A DNA stretch of 31,918 nt, from contig JAKSVR010000005.1 in assembly GCA_024427105.1 (NCBI GenBank), positions 1 through 31,918 on the forward strand, read 5' to 3'. Positions 1 through 8,846 of the stretch are shown here, piece after piece (position 1 is the first letter of the stretch; each line of letters begins with the position of its first letter). The position numbers were made by a program, and so were the translations under genes. The notes under the pieces are model-generated. The model was not told the origin of the DNA. It did not search any database and was given only the letters and a program-made list of their open reading frames with translations. The DNA comes from Mycoplasmoidaceae bacterium (GTDB lineage: Bacteria; Bacillota_I; Bacilli_A; Mycoplasmatales; Mycoplasmoidaceae).

Positions 1-143
1 TAAATCTAGCTAAAAAGAAACAACCAATTGATTTATTAGTTGAGCATTTACGTCAATGTTATGATCAACTAAATGAATTAATTGGTAATGGTGATTTAGA
101 TTTCCTAGATAAACTATTTGCTAATTTCTGCGTTGGAAAATAA
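1..143 (+). CDS. mnmE: MnmE (TrmE) tRNA-modification GTPase, C-terminal fragment
   Basis: Only the last 46 codons are inside the window; the reading frame starts at base 3 and stops with TAA at 141-143. The peptide ends in FANFCVGK, which matches the C-terminal Phe-Cys-x-Gly-Lys signature of MnmE, whose Cys belongs to the active site of the tRNA wobble-uridine modifying enzyme. The preceding helix (LVEHLRQCYDQLNELIG) fits the C-terminal helical domain. In the family MnmE works with MnmG to make the cmnm5 group on U34 of tRNAs reading two-fold degenerate codons. The gene runs into a hairpin terminator shared with the convergent gene. Everything upstream, including the G domain, is outside the window. 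Confidence 0.88.
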   Translation, partial: NLAKKKQPIDLLVEHLRQCYDQLNELIGNGDLDFLDKLFANFCVGK

Positions 144-166
144 AAAAGAGCATAGCTCTTTTTTTA
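142..166. terminator. Bidirectional rho-independent terminator
   Basis: A-rich arm and gagc (142-151), loop ata (152-154), then the matching gctc and T run (155-164). The structure is symmetrical, so it can serve mnmE on the plus strand and the ytpR-like gene on the minus strand. It overlaps the stop codons of both. Confidence 0.8.
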
Positions 167-757
167 TTTATTTGCATATGGTTCTTTGTAATATGAACCA
201 ACTTGATATGAATTATCTAACTCAACTATTCCTTTAGATTCTTTATTGATATTTAGTTCTTTATAGCTACACAACATTCCCTCAGATTTATAACCTAACA
301 ATTGTCCAGCAATAATTTGTTTACCAGAAGGTAGCATTGTTCCATTGGTTGCTACAACAACCTTTAAATCTCTTCTTGCGTTTGGTGCGCCACAAACAAT
401 ATCAAGTATCTTATTACCAATATCAACCTTGCATTTATGCAAGTGTGTTCCTTTTATATCATCACACTCAATAATTTGTCCAACTTTAAAGCCATTATCG
501 AAATGAGACATCAAATCAGAATTGGCAAAAGAATTAACGAAACTTATTAATTCTCTTTCAGGAAAAAGTAACCCTTCTGGAATTAATTTACTATCAACCT
601 TTTTACTAATATTTTTAATGTTTACAAAGACAACTTGATCGTTGTTTTTTCCAATTGTTACATCACCATTAGTTTGTATTATGGTTGGATTAAGATTAGA
701 TACATTAATGATTAATGTATCATTTAAACTTTTATTTTGATAAAATAAGTTAAGCAT
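164..757 (-). CDS. YtpR-like tRNA-binding (EMAPII/OB-fold) domain protein
   Basis: 197 aa. The layout matches Bacillus YtpR: a short N-terminal domain (MLNLFYQNKSLNDTLIINV) followed by a C-terminal OB-fold tRNA-binding domain of the type found at the N terminus of PheT. Visible family features are CKVDIGNKILDIVCGAPNARR, the MLPSG turn, the GYKSEGMLCSYKEL motif and a closing YQVGS. The family is thought to bind tRNA or related RNA; its cellular role is not well defined. I chose the ATG at 757 rather than the in-frame ATG at 793, because homologues begin MN-x-FY and because a TATAAT box sits 7 nt upstream of 757. The 793 start would also lie inside the divergent degV gene. Confidence 0.82.
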   Translation of the reverse strand: MLNLFYQNKSLNDTLIINVSNLNPTIIQTNGDVTIGKNNDQVVFVNIKNISKKVDSKLIPEGLLFPERELISFVNSFANSDLMSHFDNGFKVGQIIECDDIKGTHLHKCKVDIGNKILDIVCGAPNARRDLKVVVATNGTMLPSGKQIIAGQLLGYKSEGMLCSYKELNINKESKGIVELDNSYQVGSYYKEPYANK

Positions 758-764
758 ATACAAA

Positions 765-770
765 ATTATA
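765..770 (-). promoter_or_regulatory. -10 box of the ytpR-like gene (leaderless arrangement)
   Basis: Minus-strand TATAAT at 770-765, only 7 nt from the ATG at 757. Transcription would begin at or next to the start codon, and there is no Shine-Dalgarno sequence. The box lies inside the 16-nt gap separating this start codon from that of divergent degV (774). Confidence 0.6.
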
Positions 771-773
771 ACT

Positions 774-1640
774 ATGATAGGCTTAAATAACAAAAAAATA
801 GGTTTTATAGTTGATACATCTTCTAATTTAAAAGATGGACAATTTGATGATGTTAAAGTTGTGCCATTAGGTATAAGTATTCAAAATGGTTCTGTCATTA
901 AATCATATAAGGAAAATGTTGATTTACCTATAAACGAATTAAATAATGCTTTTAATGACAAAAATATGTCAATTAAAACATCTCAAGCCACAATGCAGGA
1001 CATGCTTAAAGTTGCTCAAGAAATGTGTAATCAATATGATGAAGTTTTTGTTTTTCCAATACATAAATACTTGTCAGGTAACATCAATACATGACGCTTA
1101 CTAAAAGATGACTTTGATAATTTAAATGTTGTAATGACATGTGATATCGGTTATAGTTTTGCATGAACTATTGAAGAAGTAAAAAACTTCTTAAAAACTA
1201 ATGAAGCTAGTGAAGCGCTTGTCCAAGATTTTGTTTATAAACAAATTTATCCAAACCGTGTTGGATTTTTAATGGTTGAAGATTTATCACAACTAATTAA
1301 AGGTGGCCGTGTAAAAGGTATCAAAGCAATCATTGCTAAGCTATTAAAAATCAAACCTGTTATTCTTTTTGATCAAAACGGATTAACAAACTATGATCGT
1401 GTTAGAAATTATGAAGAATTATTTGCTATTTTAGATAAACATATTTCTGAAAAATATAACAATAGAAAAATATCAAAAACAATACTTTTTATTCCAAAAG
1501 ATTCACCTGCACAATCAGAATATTTAAGTGCTTATTCTAAGCACTATAACAACAATGTTTATGACCTTGTTGATATGCCTAATGTTGTAGTTTGTCATAC
1601 TGGGCCCCAGTATGTTGCAATTTATGTCGAATTAAAATAA
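774..1640 (+). CDS. degV: DegV family fatty-acid-binding protein
   Basis: 288 aa, full length once TGA codons at 1093 and 1165 are read as Trp. The N terminus (KKIGFIVDTSSNL) is the DegV family opening with the D-[ST]-[ST/A] motif. Further family features are KTSQATMQDML, the RVGFLMVEDLSQLIKGGRV segment (usual form: ..v.dLe.LkkGGRi), the KIKPVILFDQNG strand-turn and the C-terminal VVCHTGPQYVAIYV (usual form HtGpgalg). DegV proteins bind a fatty-acid chain; in Gram-positives related proteins (FakB) present fatty acids to the kinase FakA. No FakA is visible here. The gene lies back to back with the ytpR-like gene and has no clear ribosome binding site. Confidence 0.87.
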
Positions 1641-1648
1641 ATTACACT

Positions 1649-1675
1649 TTGTAGTTTTTTATATTAATATATAAT
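1649..1675 (+). promoter_or_regulatory. Putative promoter of the lipoprotein operon
   Basis: TATAAT at 1670-1675 with a weak -35 candidate TTGTAG at 1649-1654 (15-nt spacer). It is followed directly by an 11-bp inverted repeat and then the GAGAGA ribosome binding site. Confidence 0.5.
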
Positions 1676-1676
1676 C

Positions 1677-1701
1677 TTTATGTTTTCATAGAAAACATAA
1701 A
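1677..1701 (+). promoter_or_regulatory. Perfect 11-bp hairpin in the lipoprotein leader
   Basis: tttatgttttc (1677-1687), ata, gaaaacataaa (1691-1701). It begins 2 nt after the -10 box, so it would be the first element of the transcript. No T run follows, so it is not a typical terminator; an operator, a 5' mRNA-stabilising hairpin or a degV 3' end are possible. Confidence 0.5.
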
Positions 1702-1716
1702 GAGAGACAAAACGTT

Positions 1717-2667
1717 ATGAAATTAAGAATGAAATTAATACCCGTTTGTTCATTGGCTATAACCGCAACAGCTTTGTTGCCGATTAATCTTACAAGTTGT
1801 TCTTCTGCAAAATATATTGGTAAAGCTTTTGATTTAGTTGAAAGCTTTTATCCTGAAGTAACAAGACTTGAGCCAGAAGAAGGAAAAAAATATTACACTA
1901 AAGATATTCATGATGAATATATGAAACAATTAAATGTTGATTTATCAACATTTGTTCAAGATTATATGTGAAGCAAGTCATGAGTTGGGGCTTCGTTTGA
2001 ACAATATCTATTTTGAAGAAAACTATTAATAGATCAGTCTGATTATGGTTACTTGTTTGCTGACCCTTTCAATACGTCAGACCGAGAAATTGCTGGACCT
2101 GCTAGCGACTATTACGATAAAGATATTGAAGTAATATCTAATTTAACAATGGTAACAGAAGAAGTTCAAGAAGATTGTCGTTGAAGGCATTGAATTATTC
2201 CAAGACTGTCTTTTACACTTTCTTTTCAATCAGTAGTTAAAGAACAAACTATTCAGTCTATTTATTATCCAGAAATGTCTGGGTATATAAATGGTGTTGT
2301 TAATGGTGAAGTCACATTTTATAACGTTCCTTTTTATTGCATTATGCGAAATGTTGAAACTATTGACACCCACGCAATACATCGTATTGTTTCTTTTGAA
2401 CCTTTCTATGAATTAATGAGCACATATGGGGATGAAGAGCCATATTGGCAAATTAAAACTTCTGTCTATTCATCTTTAGCTGGTGAAATAGATATTGGTG
2501 GTGGAATAATAGAACGAATTGCTGATGATTGACAACTTAATGTCATTGCAGATACAAAGCAACCTGAATGGAATTATGATGACTTATCATTAAGTCGAAC
2601 CATAGGTTCGGTATTTACCACTTCATATTATTTAATGCAAATTAAACCAGTGGATATGGAGGATTAA
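1717..2667 (+). CDS. Surface lipoprotein 1 (hypothetical)
   Basis: 316 aa with five or more TGA-Trp codons (first at 1969). The N terminus is a lipoprotein signal peptide: basic MKLRMK, a hydrophobic stretch, and lipobox LTSC with the lipidated Cys at residue 28. After cleavage the protein would be anchored on the outer face of the membrane by the Lgt enzyme encoded at 16981. The mature part is acidic and aromatic-rich with no domain I recognise. It shares the signal peptide style and a short Asp-rich N-terminal segment with the next gene and with the lipoprotein at 20602-21462, suggesting one paralogous family. A GAGAGA Shine-Dalgarno lies upstream. It is probably co-transcribed with the next gene, 3 nt away. 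Confidence 0.8.
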
Positions 2668-2670
2668 GTT

Positions 2671-3993
2671 ATGAAAAATAAAATCAAATTAATCAATGTA
2701 CTCCCTGTTGTTGCGTTAACTGCTGTTCCTGTTTGTGCTACTTCTTGTGCTAAAACAAATTGAGTGGAACCATTAGATATGGTTGAAGTTAATGATGGAT
2801 ATGATCCACAAATTATTCCTCCACCAAAAAGTGAATGACAAAATCAAAATGATGTTACCAATTTTTATATAAATGAAGTTAAAAATGACCCAACTATTTT
2901 CCAAAAAGACATGATAAATTCAATGTATTTTAGAAGAAGGGTTTTACAAAATATTGCTGATCCAATGGTTATGCAAAGCTTTAAAGTTGGTGTTTCTCAA
3001 CCCACTTTTGGAACAACACGTATTTGACAAACACAATCAAAGGATCAAATTTATAACACCATTTCTTTTAAAGAAAGAATAGAACTTGTGTTTGATACAT
3101 TTGATAGATCAAATTCATATGTTAAAGATGTTATCCAATCTATCACACTTAATGTAGAATATAAAGATGTTATTTATATGGCTTTTGAACCTACTTTTGA
3201 CACTCAACAGCCAGACACAATCTGATCTCTTGGTTTCCTTGATCAAACATACGATGCTGAAGCTTTATGAGTTCATAAAAATAATACTCAACCATGATCA
3301 ATTAATTTTAGTATTGTTGATCAGAAGAAAAAATACATGTCTGATATATCAGGAAAACCAGATGTTGTAATTACTGACACAAGTTACTATAGCGGAAATA
3401 TTAATAGTGCATACAGAATGCTACAACTTTATGAATATATTAATAATCATAGGTTTGACATAACAGGCGATGCTGGTCTAATGGTGGAAATGCTAAGAAG
3501 TGTTGCACAAATGAACAATGAGTCCTACTATTTATCAAAAATTCCTAATATGCCTGATGTTTGTGTTTATTCACAACTGAAAGGAAATGTTACTCCCGAG
3601 CAAAGAACAGGTGTTGAGATTGAAGGTGTTAGACTTATTCATTCAAAAGATCATACAAAAACTATTACATCTGTAACAATAGATAATGGTGGTAGTGATA
3701 TCATGGCTAGAGAAAACGGTTCTCTGAGTGGAATGACTTTACATATATATGATAAAACGCCATTAACCCTTGGTGACAAGGATAGAATATTTCAACAATT
3801 AACAATTCCATGTGAAAGAGGTGCAAAACCTGAAATATTAACAGAAGGGATTCACTCATTTAATATGCCTTCCATGGATATAGGTATAATAATACACTAC
3901 AAAGTTGATTCTGATCCTACAGATTATACACTTTCAACTAAACTTAATATTCATTACGGTACTCTTCTTCTAGACTGCAAACCAATAAACTAG
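2671..3993 (+). CDS. Surface lipoprotein 2 (hypothetical)
   Basis: 440 aa. Signal peptide MKNKIKLINVLP followed by a hydrophobic core and lipobox ATSC with Cys26. The strong ribosome binding site GGAGG (2658-2662) lies inside the 3' end of lipoprotein 1, with only 3 nt between stop and start, so translation is probably coupled. Several in-frame TGA-Trp codons (for example 2761, 2839, 3226) break the gene in the standard code. The mature protein is rich in aromatic residues and short beta-like stretches, and I recognise no enzymatic motif. A hairpin terminator follows immediately. Likely a surface antigen or adhesin-like protein, by analogy with mycoplasma lipoprotein families only. Confidence 0.8.
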
Positions 3994-4012
3994 GTAAAAA
4001 CCTAGTTTTTTT
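3988..4012 (+). terminator. Rho-independent terminator of the lipoprotein operon
   Basis: aactaggt (3988-3995), loop aaaa, acctagtt (4000-4007), followed by a T run. It overlaps the TAG stop of lipoprotein 2. Confidence 0.85.
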
Positions 4013-4053
4013 GTAAAAAAAATACACTTTAGATCTTTAAATCTAAAATGTAT
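4013..4053 (-). terminator. Terminator of the small Trp-rich gene
   Basis: Inverted repeat 4022-4053 (tttagat/atctaaa around a 6-nt loop, with five more pairs beyond one C-A mismatch). Read on the minus strand it is followed by eight T residues (4021-4014). Confidence 0.7.
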
Positions 4054-4075
4054 CATCTAAAATAGCACAAGCTAA

Positions 4076-4399
4076 TTATTTTCTAGCGGCTTTCTTTTCT
4101 TCAATTTTGTGCTTACGAATTTCAACTTTTTCTAAGAATTCAATGTATTCTTTTTTACTAGGCATGAATCATTCAGCTGGACTTGAAGATTGTGCATAAG
4201 CATTGCATTTCTTTGCTCAAGCTTTTCTTCTTATCTCATTATCTTTTTCCTTTTGAGCTGGTCAGAATCAGTCAGGAATGTTATCTTTATCGTTGTAGGT
4301 TTCTTGTTTTTGACCTCAACGCATTTTCCTGAATTCTTGTCATTCGGTGTCGTTGAATTTCTTAATTTGATCTAAGGTATAAGTTAAATTATTTTTCAT
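4076..4399 (-). CDS. Small Trp-rich charged protein (hypothetical)
   Basis: 107 aa, ATG at 4399 and TAA at 4078-4076. Invisible in the standard code because all six tryptophans are TGA. A purine-rich ribosome binding site (AAGGGAAAGAGAC) precedes the start. The product has no signal peptide or membrane segment. It consists of charged, probably helical stretches with repeated Trp-aromatic pairs (EWQEF, DWFWPAQKEK, EWFMPSKKEY), where W-F/M-x(0-1)-P followed by a lysine-rich helix appears twice. It ends in a basic tail (EEKKAARK). I do not recognise the family. It is transcribed divergently from the PQ-loop protein at 4466, with about 66 bp of shared, very A/T-rich promoter space. Confidence 0.7.
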
Positions 4400-4465
4400 T
4401 TTTCTGTCTCTTTCCCTTTTTTTATATATATTATTATATATTATAGATATAGGCGAGAGCGAATT

Positions 4466-5068
4466 ATGGCAATAAATTTTATCTTACTTACTAAAGTAAG
4501 TAATTCTGTGGCCCCACTCTGGGCAAATATCGCAATACAGGTGTCTATGTGGCTTGCGGTTGTGAGCCAAATCTTTTTACTTGTGCCTGATATGCTATAT
4601 GTTATTAAAACAAAAGACACGCGTGAAAATAAATGATTTAAGTGAATAGTTTGATTTGTGTGCTCTGCTGCATGAATATGTTATTCAATATTTCTAACAT
4701 GGGAAAACATTCCAATTTCTGAGGTTGTCGGATTAGCTATATCAGAAGCATTAAACCTAGTTTGCTTGTTTGTAATATATTCAATAAAAATTCATAACAT
4801 TAGAATGGCAAAGAGGTTTAATCTTACTGAATCGCAATGATGTTCATTGTTAAGAACAGTGCATATTGCTAAGAAAACGTTAGATAAATCTTCACGTTGA
4901 AAATTAAAACAAGCATGTAAAGATTTATCAGCCAAAGAAAAAGCAGAACTATATATCGATGCTTTGAAAAAATACCGTGTAGCTTCTAAAGTGCGTAAAG
5001 GTATTTCTAAAACTGCTAAGACTGTAGCCAAATCTGTTATTACAAAAGCAAAGAAAAAAGGGGAATAA
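4466..5068 (+). CDS. PQ-loop / SemiSWEET-like three-helix membrane protein
   Basis: 200 aa with six TGA-Trp codons, so undetectable in the standard code. Residues about 15-115 hold three hydrophobic segments in a SemiSWEET/PQ-loop pattern: a first helix ending LVPDMLYVIKTKDT (Pro in the PQ position, then KTK), a second helix with CSAAWICYSIF, and a third ending VIYSIKIHN. SemiSWEETs dimerise to carry small sugars; other PQ-loop proteins carry amino acids. The remaining 85 residues form a soluble, strongly basic tail ending KAKKKGE, which is not normal for the family. The first 60 bases of coding sequence are richer in G and C than the neighbours. The substrate cannot be told from sequence. 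Confidence 0.6.
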
Positions 5069-5079
5069 CCCTTTTTATT
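5052..5079. terminator. Bidirectional terminator
   Basis: aaaaaggg (5055-5062), short loop, cccttttt (5069-5076), flanked by A and T runs. Shared by the PQ-loop gene (plus) and scpB (minus), which converge here. Confidence 0.75.
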
Positions 5080-5081
5080 TT

Positions 5082-5639
5082 TTATCTTGAACTATCAAAG
5101 AAGTTTAAATCATCATCTGACACATTAAAATCAATTTCTTCAATTGGAGGTAAGTCCTTAAGCGACTTAATACCAAATAGCTCGAAGAATTTTTGTGTTA
5201 CACCGTATAAGAATGGGCTGCCTGGGGTTTCAGCTCGTCCGATATTCTCAACTAAACCTAATTCAATTAGTCTATCTACAGCAAATGTAGGGTCAATATT
5301 TCTAATTTCCTCAATTTTAGCTCGTGTGCAAGGTTGATTGTATGCAATAATTGCCAATGTTTCTAATAGAGCTGGTGTTAAAGGGTTCTTAGTCTTGATA
5401 TTTACTAATTTAGCTAGGTATTCGTGATTTTGTTCTTTTGTTAATAAATAGTATTTTTCGCCAAAGACTTTAATACACAAGCCAGAATTTTCGTTTTTTG
5501 AATAATCATCAGCCAATTCCTTAAGCATTTTTTTAATATCATTGGTTGGAATATCAATAACCTTTTTAATTGAACTAAGTTCAATACCTTCTGATCCTAC
5601 TGTATATAAAATTGATTCAATAATTGATTTTTGATTCAT
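5082..5639 (-). CDS. scpB: Segregation and condensation protein B
   Basis: 185 aa, the usual length. ScpB is the paired winged-helix partner of the kleisin ScpA in the SMC-ScpAB condensin. Family features: the N-terminal IIESILYTVGSEGIELSSI (usual form aiLfasgeplsl..i), the LTPALLETLAIIAYNQPCTRAKIEEIRNID core and the C-terminal GSPFLYGVTQKFFELFGIKSLKDLPP. The GGGGG part of its Shine-Dalgarno overlaps the scpA stop region, and the gap to scpA is 3 nt, so the two are translationally coupled. Confidence 0.95.
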   Translation of the reverse strand: MNQKSIIESILYTVGSEGIELSSIKKVIDIPTNDIKKMLKELADDYSKNENSGLCIKVFGEKYYLLTKEQNHEYLAKLVNIKTKNPLTPALLETLAIIAYNQPCTRAKIEEIRNIDPTFAVDRLIELGLVENIGRAETPGSPFLYGVTQKFFELFGIKSLKDLPPIEEIDFNVSDDDLNFFDSSR

Positions 5640-5642
5640 ACT

Positions 5643-6413
5643 TTACCCCCTTATAACCTTGAAATATATTTCATTATCAAAACCATCTTGTTCGAGAATG
5701 ATCTGCCCGTTTTTAGCTAAATCTAGCAGACAAACAAAACATGTTACCAAATATTGATCTGTTAAATATCTTTCATCAATCAATTGAAAGAAATCACTTA
5801 ATGAGTATTTTGTAACATCAGGATATTTTTCAAAGATATCTTGAATTTCTTTTTCAACTTGTTCAGCTGATACTTCTTGAACAATAATCTTTTTATTAGT
5901 GAAAAGATTTAATCTTCATTTGTTATAAGCTGTTTGCATTGCTTTTTGTAAAGCAGCAAAACTAATTTGGTTGGGAATAACAAAAACTTCTTTGTTAATT
6001 TGTTTATTTAAAACCTTTTCAACATCATCTTGTTTTTTGGCAAACATTTTACCACGCTTATCAAAGAAAGTATTTAATTTAGGAACAAGATCACGATATT
6101 TTTTGTAAAGAATAATTTGATTAATTAGTTTTTGTCGTTCAGCATCAATTTGAGTCTGTTCTTCTGCAGAAAGTTTAACAGTAAAACTTAAAATTGTTTT
6201 AGATTTAATTCACACTAATGTACTTGCAATTAATAAATATTCACTAGCTTCATTAATTTCGAGATTATTTTGACCATAGATAAACTTTAGGTATTGATCA
6301 GCTATTGTTAAAATATTGATATTTTCAATATCCATTTTATTTTCTCTTACTAGTGTTAGCAACAAGTCTAGTGGCCCATCAAAATCTGACAATTTTAAGT
6401 TTAATTCGTGCAT
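5643..6413 (-). CDS. scpA: Segregation and condensation protein A
   Basis: 256 aa once the TGA codon at 6209-6207 is read as Trp. The N terminus (LKLSDFDGPLDLLLTLVRENKMDIENINILTIADQYLKFI) is the ScpA signature (FdGPLDLLLhLI.....DI.dI.i..it.QYl). The kleisin bridges SMC ATPase heads and binds ScpB. The middle, about residues 90-180, is lysine-rich and helical; the C terminus ends GFDNEIYFKVIRG. It starts 1 nt after the stop of the DHFR-like gene and forms an operon with scpB. Confidence 0.93.
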
Positions 6414-6414
6414 A

Positions 6415-6915
6415 CTAGTTTCCTATGTAATTATTCTTTTCGCGAACAAAGTAACGAATTACATATTTAGGATATTCTTCTTTTCTCAATAATTTGTAAT
6501 CAGCAAAATTAATTGTATCAAAGATACTTTGTTCAGTATGTCCTAATTCTTCTGTTGTAAAATCGATGATAAAGTCAGCATCTTTAGAAAAGATTTCAAC
6601 AATGTCTGTTGTTGACCCGATTATGTATAAGTCATCGTCTTGGTTTTGAAATGTGGTAATAATATCTCTAATATTATTATTGATTAAAACATTTGGAAGT
6701 TTGTTTGATTTTTTGTTTCTATTGGCGAAAACAATATTTACACGGTTAGGCAAAGCAATATTTTTAAATGTAATGAAAGTCCTTAATGGATATAAGATGG
6801 TTTTATGAGTTGTTACTTGTAAAATTGATTTTCAAACATCGGTTTTTAAATTTTCTTGTTTGTCAATATTCGCAACTCTTTTAAGCTTATCATGTACAGT
6901 TATTAAATATATCAT
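6415..6915 (-). CDS. Divergent dihydrofolate reductase-like protein
   Basis: 166 aa; the ATG overlaps the upstream TAA (TAATG). Length and order fit DHFR: an N-terminal beta strand (MIYLITVHDKLKRVA), then VWKSILQVTTHKTIL, RTFITFKNIALPNRVNIVF (usual form GRkTFesi..LPnR.niVls), DDDLYIIGSTTDIVEIF (usual form eifviGG..iY..fl) and a C-terminal strand pair. Key features are missing: the WxLPxDL loop with the catalytic acidic residue is not recognisable, GR is LR in the NADPH-binding helix start, and the GG of the second NADPH motif is GS. It may have lost activity or changed role. Its place in the scpAB operon may be historical. Confidence 0.6.
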
Positions 6916-7682
6916 TATTTACTCTTTTCTTGAGCTTTAATTCGAAGTTCGTCATATTTATCATTAATATCGTTTTGAATTGTAGCCATTAATTGTTCAG
7001 CCTTAGTAACAATAAAATTATTTGGTTGAACTGGTTTTAATGCGCTCAAGTAAATCATCTTTTCGTTTCCAAATTTTCTTTCTTTATCAGACCCATAAAT
7101 TGCAAATGGTGCAATAGCAATAAAGTTTTGAAAAGCTACTTTAAGTGTTGTTGGCTGAAATTCTCCAAAGCTATCACCAACAACTCGAGTTCCCTCAGGG
7201 AACACCATAATGGAATATCCTTTTTTTATGTTTTCCATTTCTTTTAAATAACAATCATAAATACTTCTTCCGTTATCTCTTTGGATGAAGATACCGTCCA
7301 TTAATTGAATAACACATCGTGTTGTTCATTTTTTGCTCAATTCATTCTTGCAAATAAAAGACATAGCTCCTAGTTTATTTGCTTCGTAAAGAGCATTGAA
7401 TAAAACTATTGGGTCAAAGATACTTTTATGGTTTGCAACATATAACATTTGTTTTGTAGGAAGTTGTTCAACTCCTTCAACTTCAAATTTAACTCTCTTG
7501 ATATATAGAATTTTTTTAAACAATTTGTAAATTGGTTTTAAACGATCTTGTAAAAGTAAACTACTTGGGTTCTTTCTATACTTCTTTGCTTTTCTTTTAA
7601 TAAATAAAAGACCAACAAAGAGAGCTAATAAAACAAATACTATCGATAAACCATATCCAATTGATTTGAATATTTTTTTCAT
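6915..7682 (-). CDS. plsC: 1-acyl-sn-glycerol-3-phosphate acyltransferase (PlsC family)
   Basis: 255 aa. An N-terminal membrane helix (about residues 8-28) is followed by the acyltransferase domain. Block I is NHKSIFD (His85, Asp90, the HX4D catalytic pair) and block III is FPEGTR (161-166). One TGA-Trp lies at about residue 119. The family transfers an acyl chain to the sn-2 position of lysophosphatidic acid to make phosphatidic acid at the cytoplasmic face of the membrane. This is one of three PlsC-type domains in the window; the other two are in the operon at 21.8-28.7 kb. It is the best candidate for the housekeeping enzyme, because both motifs are canonical and it sits with rpsU and scpAB. 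Confidence 0.88.
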
Positions 7683-7689
7683 AGTTGTA

Positions 7690-7857
7690 TTATTTATATT
7701 TTCTTCTTTGTGCTTGTTTTGATTTTTCAGCTTTTTTAAGACCTGGTCTTAAGTAGTAGGTGTGAGCTTGTGCAGCTCTACGAGTTTCAGCAGCAATTCT
7801 GCTGAATTTTTTCATAGCGTCATTTAAATCGCCATCTTTAACGATTACTTTTTGCAT
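7690..7857 (-). CDS. rpsU: 30S ribosomal protein S21
   Basis: 55 aa, starting MQKVIVKDGDLNDAMKKF and carrying the family RPGLKKAEKSKQAQRRK tail, which is rich in Lys and Arg as expected for S21. S21 binds the 30S platform near the mRNA exit and assists initiation. A strong ribosome binding site (AAAGGTGGTG) precedes the ATG, and a TATAAT-containing A/T-rich promoter region lies at about 7885-7920. The downstream plsC starts 7 nt after the stop, so the operon rpsU-plsC-DHFR-like-scpA-scpB probably begins here. Confidence 0.95.
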   Translation of the reverse strand: MQKVIVKDGDLNDAMKKFSRIAAETRRAAQAHTYYLRPGLKKAEKSKQAQRRKYK

Positions 7858-7922
7858 AAATTCACCACCTTTCGATAAATAATACGTAAATTATAATTTA
7901 TATATTTTAATAATTAAAAAAA

Positions 7923-8846
7923 TTAAGCAGATACCCAAGAATTGTTAATTTTATTAACAATGCTTTCAACTTTTTTATCAAATAAACAAACAACACCAAA
8001 TAAAGCCATTGATTCAAGTGGAACTTTAATTGCTTCGATAGCTATTCTTGGTACTAAATAGAATATTGAGCCATATTTTAAAAACGGTTCTGGTGTTATT
8101 CCGCCATTAATAAATTTAATATATTCAACAGCTGTGATCGGTCCTAATGCGATTGAAAAGATTAGCATTATTACTAATACCAGTCCACTTGAATAAATAA
8201 AATTAATTAGAGTATGATGATTTTTTAATCCAATTTGTTTCTTAATATTTAAAATCATTAAAATCTCATATACAACAATAAGAATAGAGATACCACCCAC
8301 TACAACTCATTTATATATTTGGTAGAATTTTTCAAATGCAGGGTCATGACCTTGAAATTCTTTTGTTGGATCTAATCAAACTAGTAAAACAACATAAGTT
8401 AGTGCTGCAAATCCTAATATCAATATTTCATTCAATATTATGTCAATAGTTATTTTTGGATTAGTCCTTAATTTTCTATAACAGCACACTCCTGCAATCA
8501 AACCAGATATAAAGCCAACTATTGGTTCTTGTATGGCATACATTCAAAATCATATACCACCACCGGAAATTAAAAAACTAATGGTGTCAGTGATAACACC
8601 CATTACTAAACCAATAACAGGACCAAAATATCAACCAATAACCATTACTGGTAATCAAGCAATGGAAATAGATAAATTAAAAGGTGCAATTCTAATTGTT
8701 AAAACACCTAGGACAATTCGCATAGCAATTAGAATTGCTAACAAAAATAATAATCGAACAGAGCGAAAAGATTTAATGGGTGAAAAAGGAAAGAAAAACT
8801 TCTTTATATTAAATTTGGTATTTTTCGTTTGATTCTCATCAATCAT
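7923..8846 (-). CDS. ECF transporter S component (folate/riboflavin-type vitamin uptake)
   Basis: 307 aa, with TGA-Trp codons throughout. Six or more hydrophobic segments are visible. The segment RLLFLLAILIAMRIVLGVLT followed by LPVMVIGWYFGPVIGLVMGVITDTI resembles S components of the FolT/RibU class (usual form: a..iALrivLs.f.i.... ......l.G.lfGP..G..vg..aD.ig). S components bind the vitamin and dock on a shared EcfA-A'-T energising module, which is not in this window. The protein is longer than the usual ~180-200 aa because of a C-terminal extension with extra helices, including VVVGGISILIVVYEILMI. A folate substrate would fit the fhs gene at 28789, but this is inference. The ATG directly abuts the upstream TAG. 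Confidence 0.65.
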
